From NCBI RefSeq assembly GCF_000165425.1, contig NW_001799610.1:318684-382683 (forward strand): DNA of 64,000 bases, read 5' to 3'. This stretch comes from Paramecium tetraurelia (lineage: Eukaryota; Ciliophora; Oligohymenophorea; Peniculida; Parameciidae). A program made the position numbers and the translations under genes. Below, one piece after another: positions 47,965 to 62,300 of this stretch. Positions within the stretch are counted from its first letter, which is position 1, and each line of letters opens with the position of its first letter. The notes under the pieces are model-generated. The model had not been told where the DNA came from. It worked only from the letters and a program-made list of their open reading frames with translations, and ran no database searches.

Positions 47965-50900
47965 TCAGATTCTGCAGTTGTCCTAAGATTTAAAACAATT
48001 TATCTAATTTAATACATATTTTTACCTTCTCATTTTTATTGAAGATCTTGATACGCTTTTCAATTTCATTAAATTCTTTTTCAGCCTTTATTCTTTAGAT
48101 TATTGCTATTTCCAAAGTTATTTAAATAGATTTGCTAACTTTGACTTTGATTTAATTTTCTTAAATAGATTCTTTAATGAGGCAAGTAATAGAACATAGT
48201 ATTTTTTCTTATAAGCCAATATAATGCCTTTTAAAAAAGGGTAGCACAAGATTATGCAGAGAATAATAATAACTATTTATAGCTAAATAGATAACACTTA
48301 ATTATTCTATTACTCACATACATATTTAGCAGCAGCAAGGAAAATTGTAATGGAGCAAATTTAACCAGCTTATAAATCTAAGTGATTAAGCTTTGAAATA
48401 TTGTATGGTTTATATTCAACAGCTAGCAATTGATAAAATAGTAAACACAAACCTAGTAAGGAAGCCTTTAACAAAATTTGAATTTCAAAATATGTTAAAA
48501 CAAGTATAATAATTGTTTTTTTGGTTAATTTGATTAATTCCCAAAAGTAATTTTTAATATCATATTCATTAAATAAATAGGAAATGTGTCTTCTGAGTTT
48601 CATAGATTGAAATTAGTCTCTCAATCTATACATTAGTGCGAATAGAGAAAAAGGAATCAATAAGCAAAATATTCCTAGTCCTGGAATAATAAAGGCAATC
48701 ATCCATTTATAATGAGTTGTTGACCAAAATTCTAAAGAAACATCTCCTTAAATAAAACTTAAATTCGAAATTTCTCTTTTTGAAATAACTGAACACAACC
48801 TATTTTTAATAAATTAATTACATTTTAATTAATCCTCCAAAATTAGATACATATAAGTAAATTAATGTATTCGAAATGGTATCATAATTATATTACTATT
48901 ATGGCGCTGATTTAGATAGATAAAAATAAATTAACGATAATATTTAAATCAGCAGGAATTGAAATAGCATTAAAACAAGCATTGTTATAATTCTTGAATA
49001 AATTAAAGAAATTTCCTCTATATCGGATAAATAACAATCTAAATTATTAGCCATAAAATAAGATGTGTTACTAGCTTGATCAACAAAAATAAATGAAAAT
49101 GAAAAGCTAATGTTAAAAGTGAAAATAACAGAGTAAATCCACAGATAATTTAAAAGCATTTTTAGAAATACACTTTCATGATCTAATTATAAAAATATAA
49201 TATTATACCCTAACTTAATTTAAAAATAATCTGAAAATGCCTTTCTCGAAGTTTCAAAGATGTAAACAATTAATTTGACGCGTTTATGCTTTTCAATGAT
49301 AATATAATAGATAGTAAAGCCCTAAAATTAAGATTATCTCATACCAAGTTGTTGTCAATATGAAAGGGAGTATGCTATCTTAATCTCCATAGCAACTTAA
49401 GCAACTCTGATCTTATGATGTTTTAATAAATTTTCCATTTCCCCTAATATTTTACGTGTCACATTCTTCGCATAAACCTCCAATATGCCCCAGATTACAC
49501 AATTCATTGCCTGTATTCCATCCACCTTCACAAAACTTTGGATTCTTGAAACAATAATCAACCGAATCAGATAACATATTAGGCCTCCAGTAGCCTTCCA
49601 AAAGTTATATTTTATTTGAAGTTATGCTAAAAAATTTTGTTTTGTCAAAAACAGAACATTTTGTTGTATTGTAAGTGACAGAATAAAATCCTTAACTAGA
49701 CGAACATATCTAACATCCATTATCAACATAAAATTCTCCTAATTAACATAAAAAACCTTTAGTTTTGATGACATAACCAAACTCTTTCTGTGAATCTCCT
49801 GGTTAACAATTAAAATAAATAAGAAAGTGGTCATATAGGCCATAATAGGGATCCAAAGAAAATGAAAGTAAACTTATATCAATATTATTATTTTGATTAT
49901 CATATTTTATTGTGGCTTTTTGCTCTCGTTACTCAAGGTTTTATTATTTTTCTTTTAAGATTTTCTATTAACTTACACGACAAGTTGAATTGACTTTTTT
50001 GAAAAGTTATTCATTTCTGCTATTCTTAAAAAACAAGGAAAATTCAGAGATATATGTGAAGTATCTTTGAGATTATGGTTGATATAATAAATAACTTAGT
50101 ATTTATTAATTGCTTGGAAGCATCAAGGTATTTGATTTTTCATTTTTTCCTTACTAAATAATATTATAGGGCTTGAGATTCATACTATTAGTTAAGGTGT
50201 TATTTTGAATGTATGATTGCGACTACATTTCTTTGCCATTAATAAAAAGTGCTAAGTGGCTAGGAGTTTCAACTAGATTATTTCCATAAGAAGTAGCTTT
50301 ATTAAAAAGAAGATACGACGAAACAAAATTTATATCGTTTAATTTACCATCTCCTTCCAAATAAATCCCTCCTCCTTCACTTGCTTCATTAGATAAAATT
50401 ATTGTTTATTTTATGAGTAGTTCACTATTGATTGCAATTAAATGAATTCCACCTCCGGATATTGTAACCGAATTTCCAAGAATATAAGAATTTTCTAATT
50501 TTAGAAACATATTTGAAGCCATTATTGCTGCTCCAATACTAGCCTTATTTTTGATAAAACTTGAATCTTTAATTTAAATTTTTGGATATATCTGAGTTTT
50601 TGCAGCGATATTTAAGCATCCATATTCATTTATTATATTGAAACCACAATTAAAATCTTAAATCTTTAATAAATTGCAATTTTCTATTTATAAATAAATA
50701 ATGCCATAATCACAGTATTTACAAATATTATCTTGAATATCCACCTTATACAATATTAATGAATCTTCGATTGAATTCAATGAAATTTACACTAAAGAAC
50801 TAGATTTTTAAGCTAATTCTATTACATTTTCGATAAAATCATTTAAATATATCTTTTCTTCTTGATTAATTAAATTGCTCTCTAAAACGCATCCTTAGTT

Positions 50901-53900
50901 ACGAATATCAATATATTTCAAAAAATAGACAACACTGGAGTTTACTGAGTAGGCTTAATGTTTTATAATTTAAACCCTATCTAAATAAATGATTGATTTA
51001 ATCTTCTCTGTTTAGCTAATTGATATTAGATTGAACGGATAAACAGGCTAAATTTATGAGAACTAACATTCTTTCATTTTCAACTTAGCGAGATTATTAA
51101 ATTTAAGAATTGGGGATAAAAAGATTCCCTCTATAAGAAATTTTCTTATTTAGATGCTCCCTCCATCAATTGCAATGACAGCATTCGTATTACTAATTAT
51201 ATTTGATATTTCGGATTAAGATATAATTCCAATTTTGTCAAAATATTTAATCCAGAATTCTTCTGTTTAAATTGCCTTAAAATGTTATACATTTACAATG
51301 TTTGATTACTAGCTTAAAGAGCTAAATTAAATGTTAAAAAATTGATTCATCAAAGAGATGCAATTGATAATCTAGATATCATCCAAATTAATTTTATTTC
51401 CTTGAACTGATGTTTATATAGTGAGGATTGTTGAAGACATTCTATTTAAGATGTTTTCAAAATATCCTCCTACTATTTTTAAATTTAAAATACTATTTTG
51501 TGAATATATTGCAATGCAACCAGTGCTGCTTATTGATTGTAGATTAGTTTCAATATTATATGCAGCTATATTATTTAATATTATATTTCCTTGATTTTAG
51601 GTTTAAATTTCAAAGATTGCACTTTGATGAGCAAGGATATTTTGAAAATAGCAATTTGTACAAGAAAATATTGAAGCTATTATTTATCCTGCTCCTCCTT
51701 TATTTAGTATTTTGATGGAGTCTTGCACTGCCAAATTGATACCTGCTTAATCAATATTTTGATTGAATTAAATCCCAAAATAACTTTCCCATAGCTCTTA
51801 AGGCAACATATTATGATTCAGTACCTAATAATTAGTGATTTAAATCGAATATGAATTGATAGTAATGAACGAGTTTGATGAATTTGTTACAGCATTCAAT
51901 TCACAAAACAAACTATGTATTTCTACTTTACTTAATAATGATTATATATAAATTAATCCAGCCTGTGTTTCTAAAGGGTTATCAATAAACTAATGTAAAA
52001 AGTTGCTCTTAAATTTTATATTATCAATAAAAATCAATAATTCGTCATAAGAGTATATCACCAATAAAGAAAATAAGTCAGCCTTCTCCTTTTGAAGTAA
52101 CATATTTTTTTCAAACCGAATATTTGAGAGTTCTACTCTGCCTAAGGAATAATTGAGAAATTATCTCCCAAAGTTAACCTATATCTATGAATAGATGGAG
52201 CTGAATTGATTGTATATATCCACATCTTTTGAGATTAATTTTGAGAACCCTAATAATTATGAGGGTTAGGCATTTTTTGAATCTAAAGCCTCCCAGCATT
52301 TTAGATTAAGCGGAATCCTATATGCAGCTTAAGTTGATTGAAATGTAACATTCTTCATAACAACTTCTTCATTTTCAATGATATAAAAAACAAGACAATT
52401 TCTTGTATTTTAGATAACAGCATTCTGTAAGTTAAATTAATTACTATGAATCTTAAATAATTGAAGTTAAATATTAGTTTGATCTTCTCTATCTATTTCT
52501 GATATATATATATCAGATATCGAAAATACAATATTGTTCATTGCCAAACCTGAAAATATTAAAAATAAAATGGCCTCTTAAAGAATATTTTCTAGAGCCT
52601 AATAATTATTGATTATGCAAAATAATTTATCCTTACTTTAAGCATTTTTAATTGCTATAAATTAAGATTAAACAAACGTATTCTTGTTAGTTTAGACATT
52701 GGATAATTCTAAATTATAATCAAAGGAAATTATTGTCGAAAATTTTACAATGTTCATGTTAAATCCTAAATTTTTTATATTTAAGTTGAAATAATTGTCA
52801 CTGTTAATTAAAAAAGAGTTAACAAAATTAGAGTTTGTAATAATAATAGTTGTAAGATAAACAAAGTTTATAAACTTTGAATTGTTTGATATAAATGAAA
52901 AAAATGAGGAATTGTAAATATAACATTGATTAATAGTTACCTTTTAAATAGAAATAATAAATTTTTTATTTGCAAAATTGAATAGGGTTGAGTTATTTAG
53001 AATACAATTCTCTATTAATAAAGTCTCTATTTCAATATAACCTTCAAATTTTGATTACTCTAGATTAAATACGTAGGAGTTTTCGAAAGTCAACCTCTGA
53101 AACCTTAATCCTTTCAGCGTTATATTGCTAAAAAACTCAGTTTAAAAAATAGTATTATCTTTGATTACACTATCTTAAAGTAAGACTTCATGTAATTTTA
53201 AACCTATTTTATTTTTGTCATTCTCTAAAATAAAAGGCAGAACATTTAAAAATCCCATAGTATGAATCTCAACTTCATCAAAATTTTAAATAAAACTTGA
53301 GGAACTCAATTTAATTAGACAAGAGGACTTAGAGGTTATTATTAAATTTGTCCTATTAAGCATAAAAATTTTAGTTTTCAGATTTGTCCAATATATGAGA
53401 GGACAAATCAGATAACAAATCTCTTCAGTAAATTCATTATAAAAAGTATAGTCAATTGTAATTTAATCAACTCCAACTGAATTGCAATAATCTATATTGA
53501 TACCATCTTCATAATGAGTAAATATATCTCCGACTTAATTTTCACAAGACTAAAAGATATCATCAGAAGTAAACATTAATGAAAAATGTGTTTAACAATC
53601 ATCAGAAAAGCAATACTTTGCAATTTATGTATAAGGATCTATCACTACATTTATTTCCTTAATTGGTTTGAGGCAAATCATAGTATATTTTTTATTATTT
53701 TCACTCAATTGAAAACTTGGTTACAATTTCTATTATAGAAGTAAGAAATACTTTAATTTCGCCCTATTCGCGATTTCTACAAATCTCACATAATTAGGGA
53801 CAAGAAATACATTAGCCATCCTCTTAGGTTCTTATTGGAGTATTAAAATAATTTAGAGGACATTTTTAACAAATAAAGTTTTCATAAGATTTTTCACATT

Positions 53901-56552
53901 TTAAACAATCTTAGCTGCATTATTTAGCACATTAAGAAAAAATTGATAGGTCATATCCTTAGGTACATTTAGTAGGCATAGCAACAATATCTGACGTGTA
54001 TGTAGTTCTTAGTGGATAATAATAATTGTTTGGCAAAAATCTCATCATAAAACTCTAGATAAACCATGACCATGCATCATTTTCATAAAAGTCTCCATCC
54101 ATAACAATAATTGCATTATCTATCTTATATTAAAAACATGTTCCTGTTTGAATTGAATTCTTGTAACCAGGTTCGCAGATAATACATTGAATTTTTTCAT
54201 CTGGAGTTAAGAGACACTACTGGCAATTTTTTTAATATTTTTAACAATTTATAATTTCAGGGGCAATCGAAAAGTCTGAAAAAGAAGATAATGTGCAAAC
54301 TGACTAACCTTAAAAATTGATGTAAGATCTTAAACAATTTGTTATTTAAGGCTTTTGGTATAGACACAATCCCTAATTGAAATCAAAAATGTAGTTTTCT
54401 TTACATAAAGCACAACCAATTTATATTCTTTCATCATTAATAAATTCTTCGAAATCCTTATATAAGGTGCATCTGATTTAAGATTCATTTTATTGAAATT
54501 CAAAACAATATTTGCAATTGTCTATTGGACACAACTTACATTCAAAAGTTGAAGAAATATAATAAGGAGAAACACAAGTATTTCTAATATCGGAGTTATC
54601 ATAAGTACAAAATCCATCAGTCAAAACTGCCTAATAAGTACATCTTGAGCATTTGAAACCTGATTCCGAAACATAACATTATTAGCAAGCAAATAATTGG
54701 CATTTATAACAGTTAGGCAACTCATTAAAACATAGATTTTTGAAGTTCTCATTTATTACTGAAAAGTCTGAAAAAAGGTTCTCAATACTATCAATGCCTG
54801 TATTTTCACAGTATTAGCAATACTAAATACTACTAATTCCATCAAAAACAAAATGATCATTAGATTCATCATAGAATGATTTGTCAATATCTCCATTAGG
54901 ACTTACATAGATGTGGGTTTTACATTATGGGTCTTTACTCCATTATCCAGGATTTCTGAGACACTCCAAACATGTTATAAAGTCTTCACGAATAATCGAT
55001 GGGCTAATTATAAATTTTATTCGTACCATTTACAACATTCTTGATTATATTAAAAATAACCGTATTTACATTAATTCCATTATTAAAATTATTAAAGAAT
55101 TATTAATTTTGAATCTTAATAGGAATGGCAAATTCCAACATCAATTGTATGAATAGGACAAATACAAGCTTTTTGTTCATTTAAATATGATCTATTTGAG
55201 TCAATTGGACAAGATAGGCAATCTCGATTTGTTGGCCCATCACAATCTTGACAACTTAAATGGCATATTTATTGTGTGAATAAATCTTCACAAATTGTAA
55301 AAGTAACATCTCTTATTTATATTTTTAAAAAGTTAGTCTCAAGCTATTAGCAATTACCATAAAGAAGTTTAAACTAATTCTATTTAAATTATAAAAAAAT
55401 AATAGATTCTTGAAATTCATAAACATTTTATTTATCAAGAAATTTTATTTAAATATTCATTTTATTCTCCTTCACTTGTATTTAAAAGTTGTGCCATAAG
55501 GTGAGATCGTTTATAACATCAAATTCAGTGATAATAAGAAAAGGATTATCTAAAAAGTCTAATGTAACAATTGGAAATGTATAACTATATGTGGTTATTA
55601 TTATTTTATTTGTTACTGATGATATCTTATAAGATAATGTTAAGGGGGACAGATTTAAATTCGAAAACTTTTAGTTCTCGTAATTTAAACCTAACTTAAT
55701 AAATTAATATTCAAAGCCATCATCCAAATTTATAATTTCTTGAATTCTAATCCATCCAGATAAAAAAAAAGAATCACAATTCAGATTTTCCGAAATATAA
55801 GTTCCATAATCAAGATAATCGAGATCAGAATCAGCTATTTTCTTTTTATTGTTTTCCGTGCACTAACAATATGTATTTTTTCCCAATACTATTTTTGCTG
55901 ATTCAACCAGACTCAAACCTGGCGAAATGCCTTCAATTTAAAATTTTCGTAATACAATTGACCCAGGAAAATAGGAAAATTTAGTACCATATTATATAGA
56001 TTCTATTTTAGAATCAAGTACAATCAAGCTACCTCCAAAAGTTAATTGTATTTCTTAATCTTAATAAGGATAAGACATTGAGAGTATGTCAAAATGCAAG
56101 ACTTCAATGAGTGAGAAAAGAATAATTTCTAATTAATTTAGTTTAGGAGTTCCAGAGATCCCTAAAAAATACCACACATTCTCATAATTAAAAATTTCTA
56201 ACTAAACCTGAATTTTATGCTATTCATTATTATTATTAATGAACTCAAGTGTTTTCGAAATTGTTTTCGATTCATAATCTAAAAAATCGTAATATATTAA
56301 ATTCAAACTTTGATTATCTATTTAATATGCGTTATGAAGCTAAAAGCAATTGCTTTCTTATAATCCAACAGGACCTACTTGTGATGTAATACTGAGAGGG
56401 TTATATTTTGACCAAATACCATAACTAAAGCCATCTTTCCAGGTAAAATTATCATCCTTAAAATAAACTTAAGTATGTAGCACTTAATAAAGAGGATCTA
56501 ATGGCATAACTTAGATCTATATTATTAAGTTTAAGATTATGAGTAATCTCAT
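47965..56552 (-). CDS. Giant cysteine-rich, beta-helix-like multi-TM surface protein
   Basis: Seen: starts MRLLIILNLIIQIQVMPLDP (signal peptide). Residues to about 450 form an unknown lumenal domain. Next comes a cysteine-rich region (CQDCDGPTNRDCLSCPID; CKLCPIDNCKYC; CQQCLLTPDEKIQCIICEPG). A very long section of short repeated beta-strand turns follows (ENCILNNSTLFNFANKKF; NNIIFNNIAAYNIE type), as in pectin-lyase-like beta-helices. Near the end a second Cys module (CEGGWNTGNELCNLGHIGGLC) precedes several membrane helices (IIPGLGIFCLLIPFSLFAL; IIILVLTYFEIQILL; IVIIILCIILCYPF) and a basic tail. Many short introns, not all placed; about 2,700-2,800 aa. Known: ciliates have large families of this architecture. 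Inferred: cell-surface sensing or adhesion. A split into two genes cannot be fully excluded. Confidence 0.75.
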
Positions 56553-58498
56553 TATTTTTTATTTATTTAATTATTTGCAGAATAATAAAAAATCATTCTT
56601 ATTAATACCATTTAAGACTATTTTATCAAAGACATTTTTAATTAAAACCCTCAATATATTTTGAAATTTAAAAAATTCTCCTATGAGACTGAGTTTTATG
56701 CAACATCATTAATATATTCTAGGTAAACGGTATTTAATAATGCAAGTGTTTTTTTAAGTTTACCTTTATAATAATTCTCTAGTATATTAATAATGATGTC
56801 AAATAAATTTATGGTTAAGGAACAAAACAATGAATAATAATCCAAAAAAGCCAATAAAACTGAAAGATTTATTTTAATGAAACCTTTATTATTATCCTGA
56901 TAACTTTAATTTATAGCGAAATTGCATGACAAAGTTAAGAGAAAGCAAACGTTCAATTAAAAACTTTTTTAAAATAAGATCGTTTACATATCATTTGAGC
57001 AGCAAACAAACTCCTTATTGTTTGTAAATTAAAACTTATAATCTATATTATCATGTAACCAAAATTTTAAAAGATACTCATTGCCTTGATCATAATACAT
57101 CTTTCAAGTTCTTCAATGAGTAAGTTAAAGCATATATCAAAGAGGAAAGAGCAAGAAGAGAACATTGGTGAATTCTCTTAACATCGTAAGCCATTGATAG
57201 TCAGATTGATAAAAATACAATAATCAATATAATCATTCTACAGCATATATTTCATCCTCAAGGAGCATTTCTAATTATCTTTCTAACATTAAAAAGGGTC
57301 CCATGTTCTAACCATGTTACAGAAAATAGATGAATCCATGAATAGAGAGACTATTCTTTTTTAAGCTTTAGTTTTTAAATAATCTGATCAATTCTGAAAA
57401 TGTATTCAAGTTTCCCCAATCTTCATTACAAAACCCCATCAGAGTGAAGAAAAATTTATTAACCTGCAAAGCTTGACTACATCCTAAAATAAAACTTTCT
57501 TGGATTATGACAAATACTTAATAGATTTTCCTGCCGGCGATCTTTAGAATAAAATAATTTGAAAGTATCAATAGAGCTTAAGGATTTTTTAGAAATTTTC
57601 AATGTAAAGTGGACCAGAGTCCCCCCCCTCCACTTTTAAAAGACTCCCAATACTTATTAAGTAAATGAGTGTTGATCACAAAAGTCTTTGGAAGATATCT
57701 TCTTATTGAACATCAAATTATTAGGAAAATAGTTTATGGTCTGAGAATTAAATAGATTTATTCTAAAATAAATTGTGATTCTAGTACCATAAAAGGAATT
57801 GTATGGAAATTTTGCTAAATCAAAATAATTTGGAGAGCTATTGCTGCGATACTGAGTAAAGTTTCTTCTTTATTTATCACTCAAATTTCTTAGATGATAC
57901 TAAAAATTACAAACCTATTACAAGAAATTTATTTAATTTTTGAATGTTCTTTTGTTTATGTGAGTACCTTTATATTTTATGAAATAGCCTTAATCATCTT
58001 ATAACAATTTTATTTAATTGTTTACTCAATATTTCAAACTGAATTTCTTTCTCGACTAATATTTTGGCACTTGACACTATTTCTATTTTCATTCAAATAA
58101 TAGTTATTATTACCTAAACCTAATTATTGATTCAATTATTTATGCTACTTGAAGAATATATACAATTGTTTTTCAATATAAATTGAATTGTTAAATTTAA
58201 AAAATATTTTGAGCGTTTAGAAGATTGTTTAAATTGAGATAGATTCTATAGACATTCAATTTAAGTTTAGGGTTAATATTAATTTTAATCAATAAAAACT
58301 TATCTGCTTCGAACGAAGATCAAATCATAATTGATTTTCTATGAAGCAAAGTTCTAATAATAATTACTTCTGCGAATGTAAAAGGAATTTATCAGAAAAA
58401 TAATTCTAAAATTGAAGAATTTATATGCAGATATTCTTTTCATGTTACATTATACTGATTTGAAATTTCTAATTGTACTACAAATCAATATATTTAAT
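56553..58498. other. Gene-poor subtelomeric stretch with decayed coding fragment
   Basis: About 1.9 kb. From ATG at 57118 a frame (MSKLKHISKRKEQEENIG) is open to TGA near 57400. The same frame stays coding-like after the stop (KPHQSEEKFINLQSLTTS, FLDYDKYLIDFPAGDLQ) to another TGA near 57558. Further right (57780-57860) short fragments in shifted frames follow. Best read as a decayed gene. The rest is AT-rich. Confidence 0.4.
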
Positions 58499-59353
58499 TC
58501 AAGAGGTTATAGTTGGAGGTACTTCATATACGGAGCGTTGTTTGCAAGCTGTTACCAATATAATAAAACCAAGTATGATAATGATGCCAATCAAAAATCC
58601 ATAAAAAATACTGAATAAACCAAAAGTGATTCCATAAAAAATACCTAACCACCCTTTCCACCCGTCTTTCGCAAAAGTGAATTATCTTCTTTTGGGTAAA
58701 AAACCGAAAATTAATGAAGCAAAGGCTACTACAAATTCACCAATAATTGAGAATAGCCAAAATATTCTTAATGCAGTTGAAGCTTCAATCTCTTCCTCAT
58801 ACTTACTCTTAATTATAAATAAATATATGATGACAATAATTGATCCAAGACATAAACCACAAGAAATATTCTTTAATCCTCCTTCTTTCTAATAATCTGG
58901 CTTCTTATTTTTTTAACAATTAGATAGAAATAATCCGAATACATTTATAAATAAATTTGTTCCAAAGAAGGTCAGTGTATAAAATTCAATAGTATATTCT
59001 TCTAAATTTGACTCTCCATTTGCAAGTAAATATGATATTGCTATTATTAATTAAAACATATCCATGTATTTATATCTCTATTCTCTTTTTTCAGTTTATG
59101 ATAGACCTTTTGAAAAATAAGGAAATTCACAAGTGATGACATAGACATGAAAAATAAACCATGCCCCCATTTATGCTATTAGTTCAAACCAAGTATAAGT
59201 ATTTAAATCTTTTACTATAATTGTGACAACAAAAAAAATTATTCTACATACCATACCAATCAAAATATTAACATCAAGCCTATCATCATCTAGAGTTCCT
59301 AGTAAGCAGGATAATATTGCATCTACAAAATCTATTATGTTGGTGTTTTTCAT
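58499..59353 (-). CDS. Multi-pass membrane protein of unknown function
   Basis: Seen: uninterrupted 284-aa frame without introns, ATG at 59353. About seven or eight hydrophobic helices (ILIGMVCRIIFFVVTIIV; MGAWFIFHVYVITCEF; TLTFFGTNLFINVFGLFL; LCLGSIIVIIYLFIIK; LRIFWLFSIIGEFVVAFA; FYGITFGLFSIFYGFLIG; IIIILGFIILVTACKQ). Loops are short; the end is RSVYEVPPTITS. No family recognised. It is the last intact gene before the chromosome end, 4.6 kb from the terminal repeats. Confidence 0.8.
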
Positions 59354-62300
59354 AACAAATTTGTTTTAAAAACTAATTATAAAAATATTTTATTTAGAAA
59401 TTTATAGTATAGTTATTATTCAGATTCTCAAATATTAATTTACTGATTTTAAAATAATAAATATAGAAGAAATAGTCAAAGATATTATAAAAAATCTGTC
59501 TAGGGATTATCAAATTAGGGTTTAGTTTTTGCTATCTAGCCACTACCTACCTAATAATATTACTATGGTCAGGCTAAGGAAGACTAACTGTAAATTTGGA
59601 GGTGGACGTTGCCATTGGCATGGAATTGTTTAATAGGCAGGGGATACATTAGGAATATGTTCTCTAATAAACAAAAACGGTATAATGCTTGAAATTTTCA
59701 TTCTCATAAAAAAACGAAAATGTATAAACTATTTAAAAATTAGATATATCAGAGGGAATAATTCCATTATGTAAATCATTTAAATTTGGCTTCAAAAAAA
59801 AATTATCAAGTCTACAAAATTGATCAACTTTTAAAAAATCCTAAAATTAATCAATTTATGAAAAAAATAATAAATTCAAAAAAATTAAATTAATAAAGTG
59901 TCCAAAAAAAATAAAATTATTAATACTTCGATAATAGTTTTCAACAAAATTTTCAAGATAATTCTTTGACAACCTCAATAAAAACTTGCATTAAAAAAAA
60001 GACCAATATATCATAAAATAAAATTTAGTAAATGAAACAATATTAACTTAACAACAAATGAATTATGTAAATCATTATATTATTAAAATTATAAATGTAA
60101 AAGAAATTAATTCTTCTAAATTTAATTAGTATATAATCATATTTGTAACTTTTTTTTTATCTTCATTGACAAATTTTTATTTCAAATTTACTTGCTTCAT
60201 AATTGTTAATTTAAGTTTCAGTTTTAGGTGCTTCAAAATATTTGAAATTGCTAAATAGATCAATTAATTATATAATACTGTGTGTTTAATATGCTGCACT
60301 TCATAGTAGATGAATAATCTTTAATTTCACCTGCACAAAACATATTTATGTTATTCATAAATTAATCATGTTTGTGTAAAACTTACAAAAGGTTAAGCAC
60401 TATAGTTAACAAATTCTATTTTTTTTATTTTTATGTGTGCTTAAGAATTTGATATTCAAACTAACTCTAAAAAAATGTTCTTGAAACTACTATTAAAACT
60501 CAGTTCTTAATATCAACCTTAAATATTCTTCATATCAATGTTATGCATATCTATACTGAATTTTTGTGCCATGTACACTTATTAATCTTGCGCAATCTTG
60601 TTTATGATAGTTATGCATACCTTTCTTGTAAAGTCAAATTTGATAATTCCTTAAGTGGTTCTTAAATATGAGAGATCATTAACAGAGATTTGTTTAATGT
60701 TAAGGTTGTACTACTTCATCAAAATATAGCTTGCAAAGCATGTAAATAATTTCAGTTATGAATTCCTTGACAATGTCTAAAATTGTTCAAATGCTCAGCA
60801 TAGATTGGGGTAACCCTGAAAGAGTTATAAATAATATAAATATCTGAACTGGTCTGCATATGGTAATAAGTATTTATATAATTACTCTAGATCATCCGAA
60901 TATTGATAGGTTGTAATTTAATAAATTATCAAATAAGAACACTTTATGATGTATAAGATAATCATCGAATAATTTAAGAATATATATCCAATTTGTTTTT
61001 ATATACTCTTGATTCAGAGTGAGAATTTTTACCACAATTGCAATCTCCAAATCACAACGTGATGTTCAACTAATGGCGAAAGAGTCTCCATTATCATTAT
61101 AATGTTCTGCGAAAGATTTCGAATGTTTGCCGTAGTTGTGTTAATTATCAGACAGTCCAAAGAGCACAATAATTAAAATGAGATTATTCTATTGTATGCA
61201 ACTTTATATGTATACTACTTAGATGCAAGTCGAAATGCATTATTGGACATTAAAATTAAATCATCATAGCAATTATTTCAAGCTATGATTATTGAAACTT
61301 TTTCATCAATATTTTAATTAGTGTAGCTTAATAACCAGTGTTAAAGTATATGACACAATCATGTTGCTTGAGTAAGTTAAAATTATGTATAATAATGATG
61401 ATTTCAAATATGAAGAACAAAAAAATTAATGAAAATATTTAGATTACGCTCTTAACTTATTTGCAAATGATCCAGATTAAATTAACATAAGTAGTCAATA
61501 AAGAAAAGTTAAAGAGAAATATAAGAATGTATATGTGACATATTAGAGGCTGTTCATGATAGTTATTGTGACATTAACAATGCAATGCTCGCGTGATCAA
61601 CATTAAGAAAGTTCGGATTGAAGTACTTAATCAATATATAAATGTACTTAGACTGGCACTTGTCTTTTTAGTGGACCAATCTTCGACAGATAATACATTT
61701 TAGTTTATCCATTTCTTTTATTTTAAACATAGCTTGGGATGACTATCTAAAATGATTCTAGAAGATGTAAAATTGAGCATTCCATTTGTGCACCACTTGT
61801 TCCCTAAAGCACTCAACCTTCCTTTATTTTTAGTGGCAGCTTCAAACTGAACCAATGCTAAATTGATTTTGTTTCACTAATAGAAGTTGTATTACAATTT
61901 GAGATATTACTGTTTTTATACTGCTTTCTTTATAAAACCTGACATTGTTCTCTACTAATTTCCTGTCTAAGAAGTATTAATGAGTACATATGATGATGCG
62001 TCATACGATTTTTTTAGCACTGGTGCTTTGCATATTCAAACGCAGAGTTGCATTCTAATTTTGAACTTCCGACATTTACTAGCATGTTAATGATTATGAA
62101 AATGCGCATTGTAATTAATTTCTGACTTCGTTTTACTAAAGTAGATGTTGAGTAAATCAGCAATTTTTTGAAAAGGAATGTTAAAAGGTTCGTTAAAGAA
62201 AATATTCTTAAATCTAACACCACTTGCCAGCTATTCTAATATCAGAAGAAAATTATTAAATGAAAAAAAAATTTATAGAGCTAAGAATTAAGTTTTCACG

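Noticed and set aside
54911..55156. Rightward open frame inside the giant surface protein gene
   Set aside because: Antisense to its cysteine-rich domain, which is clearly coding on the minus strand.
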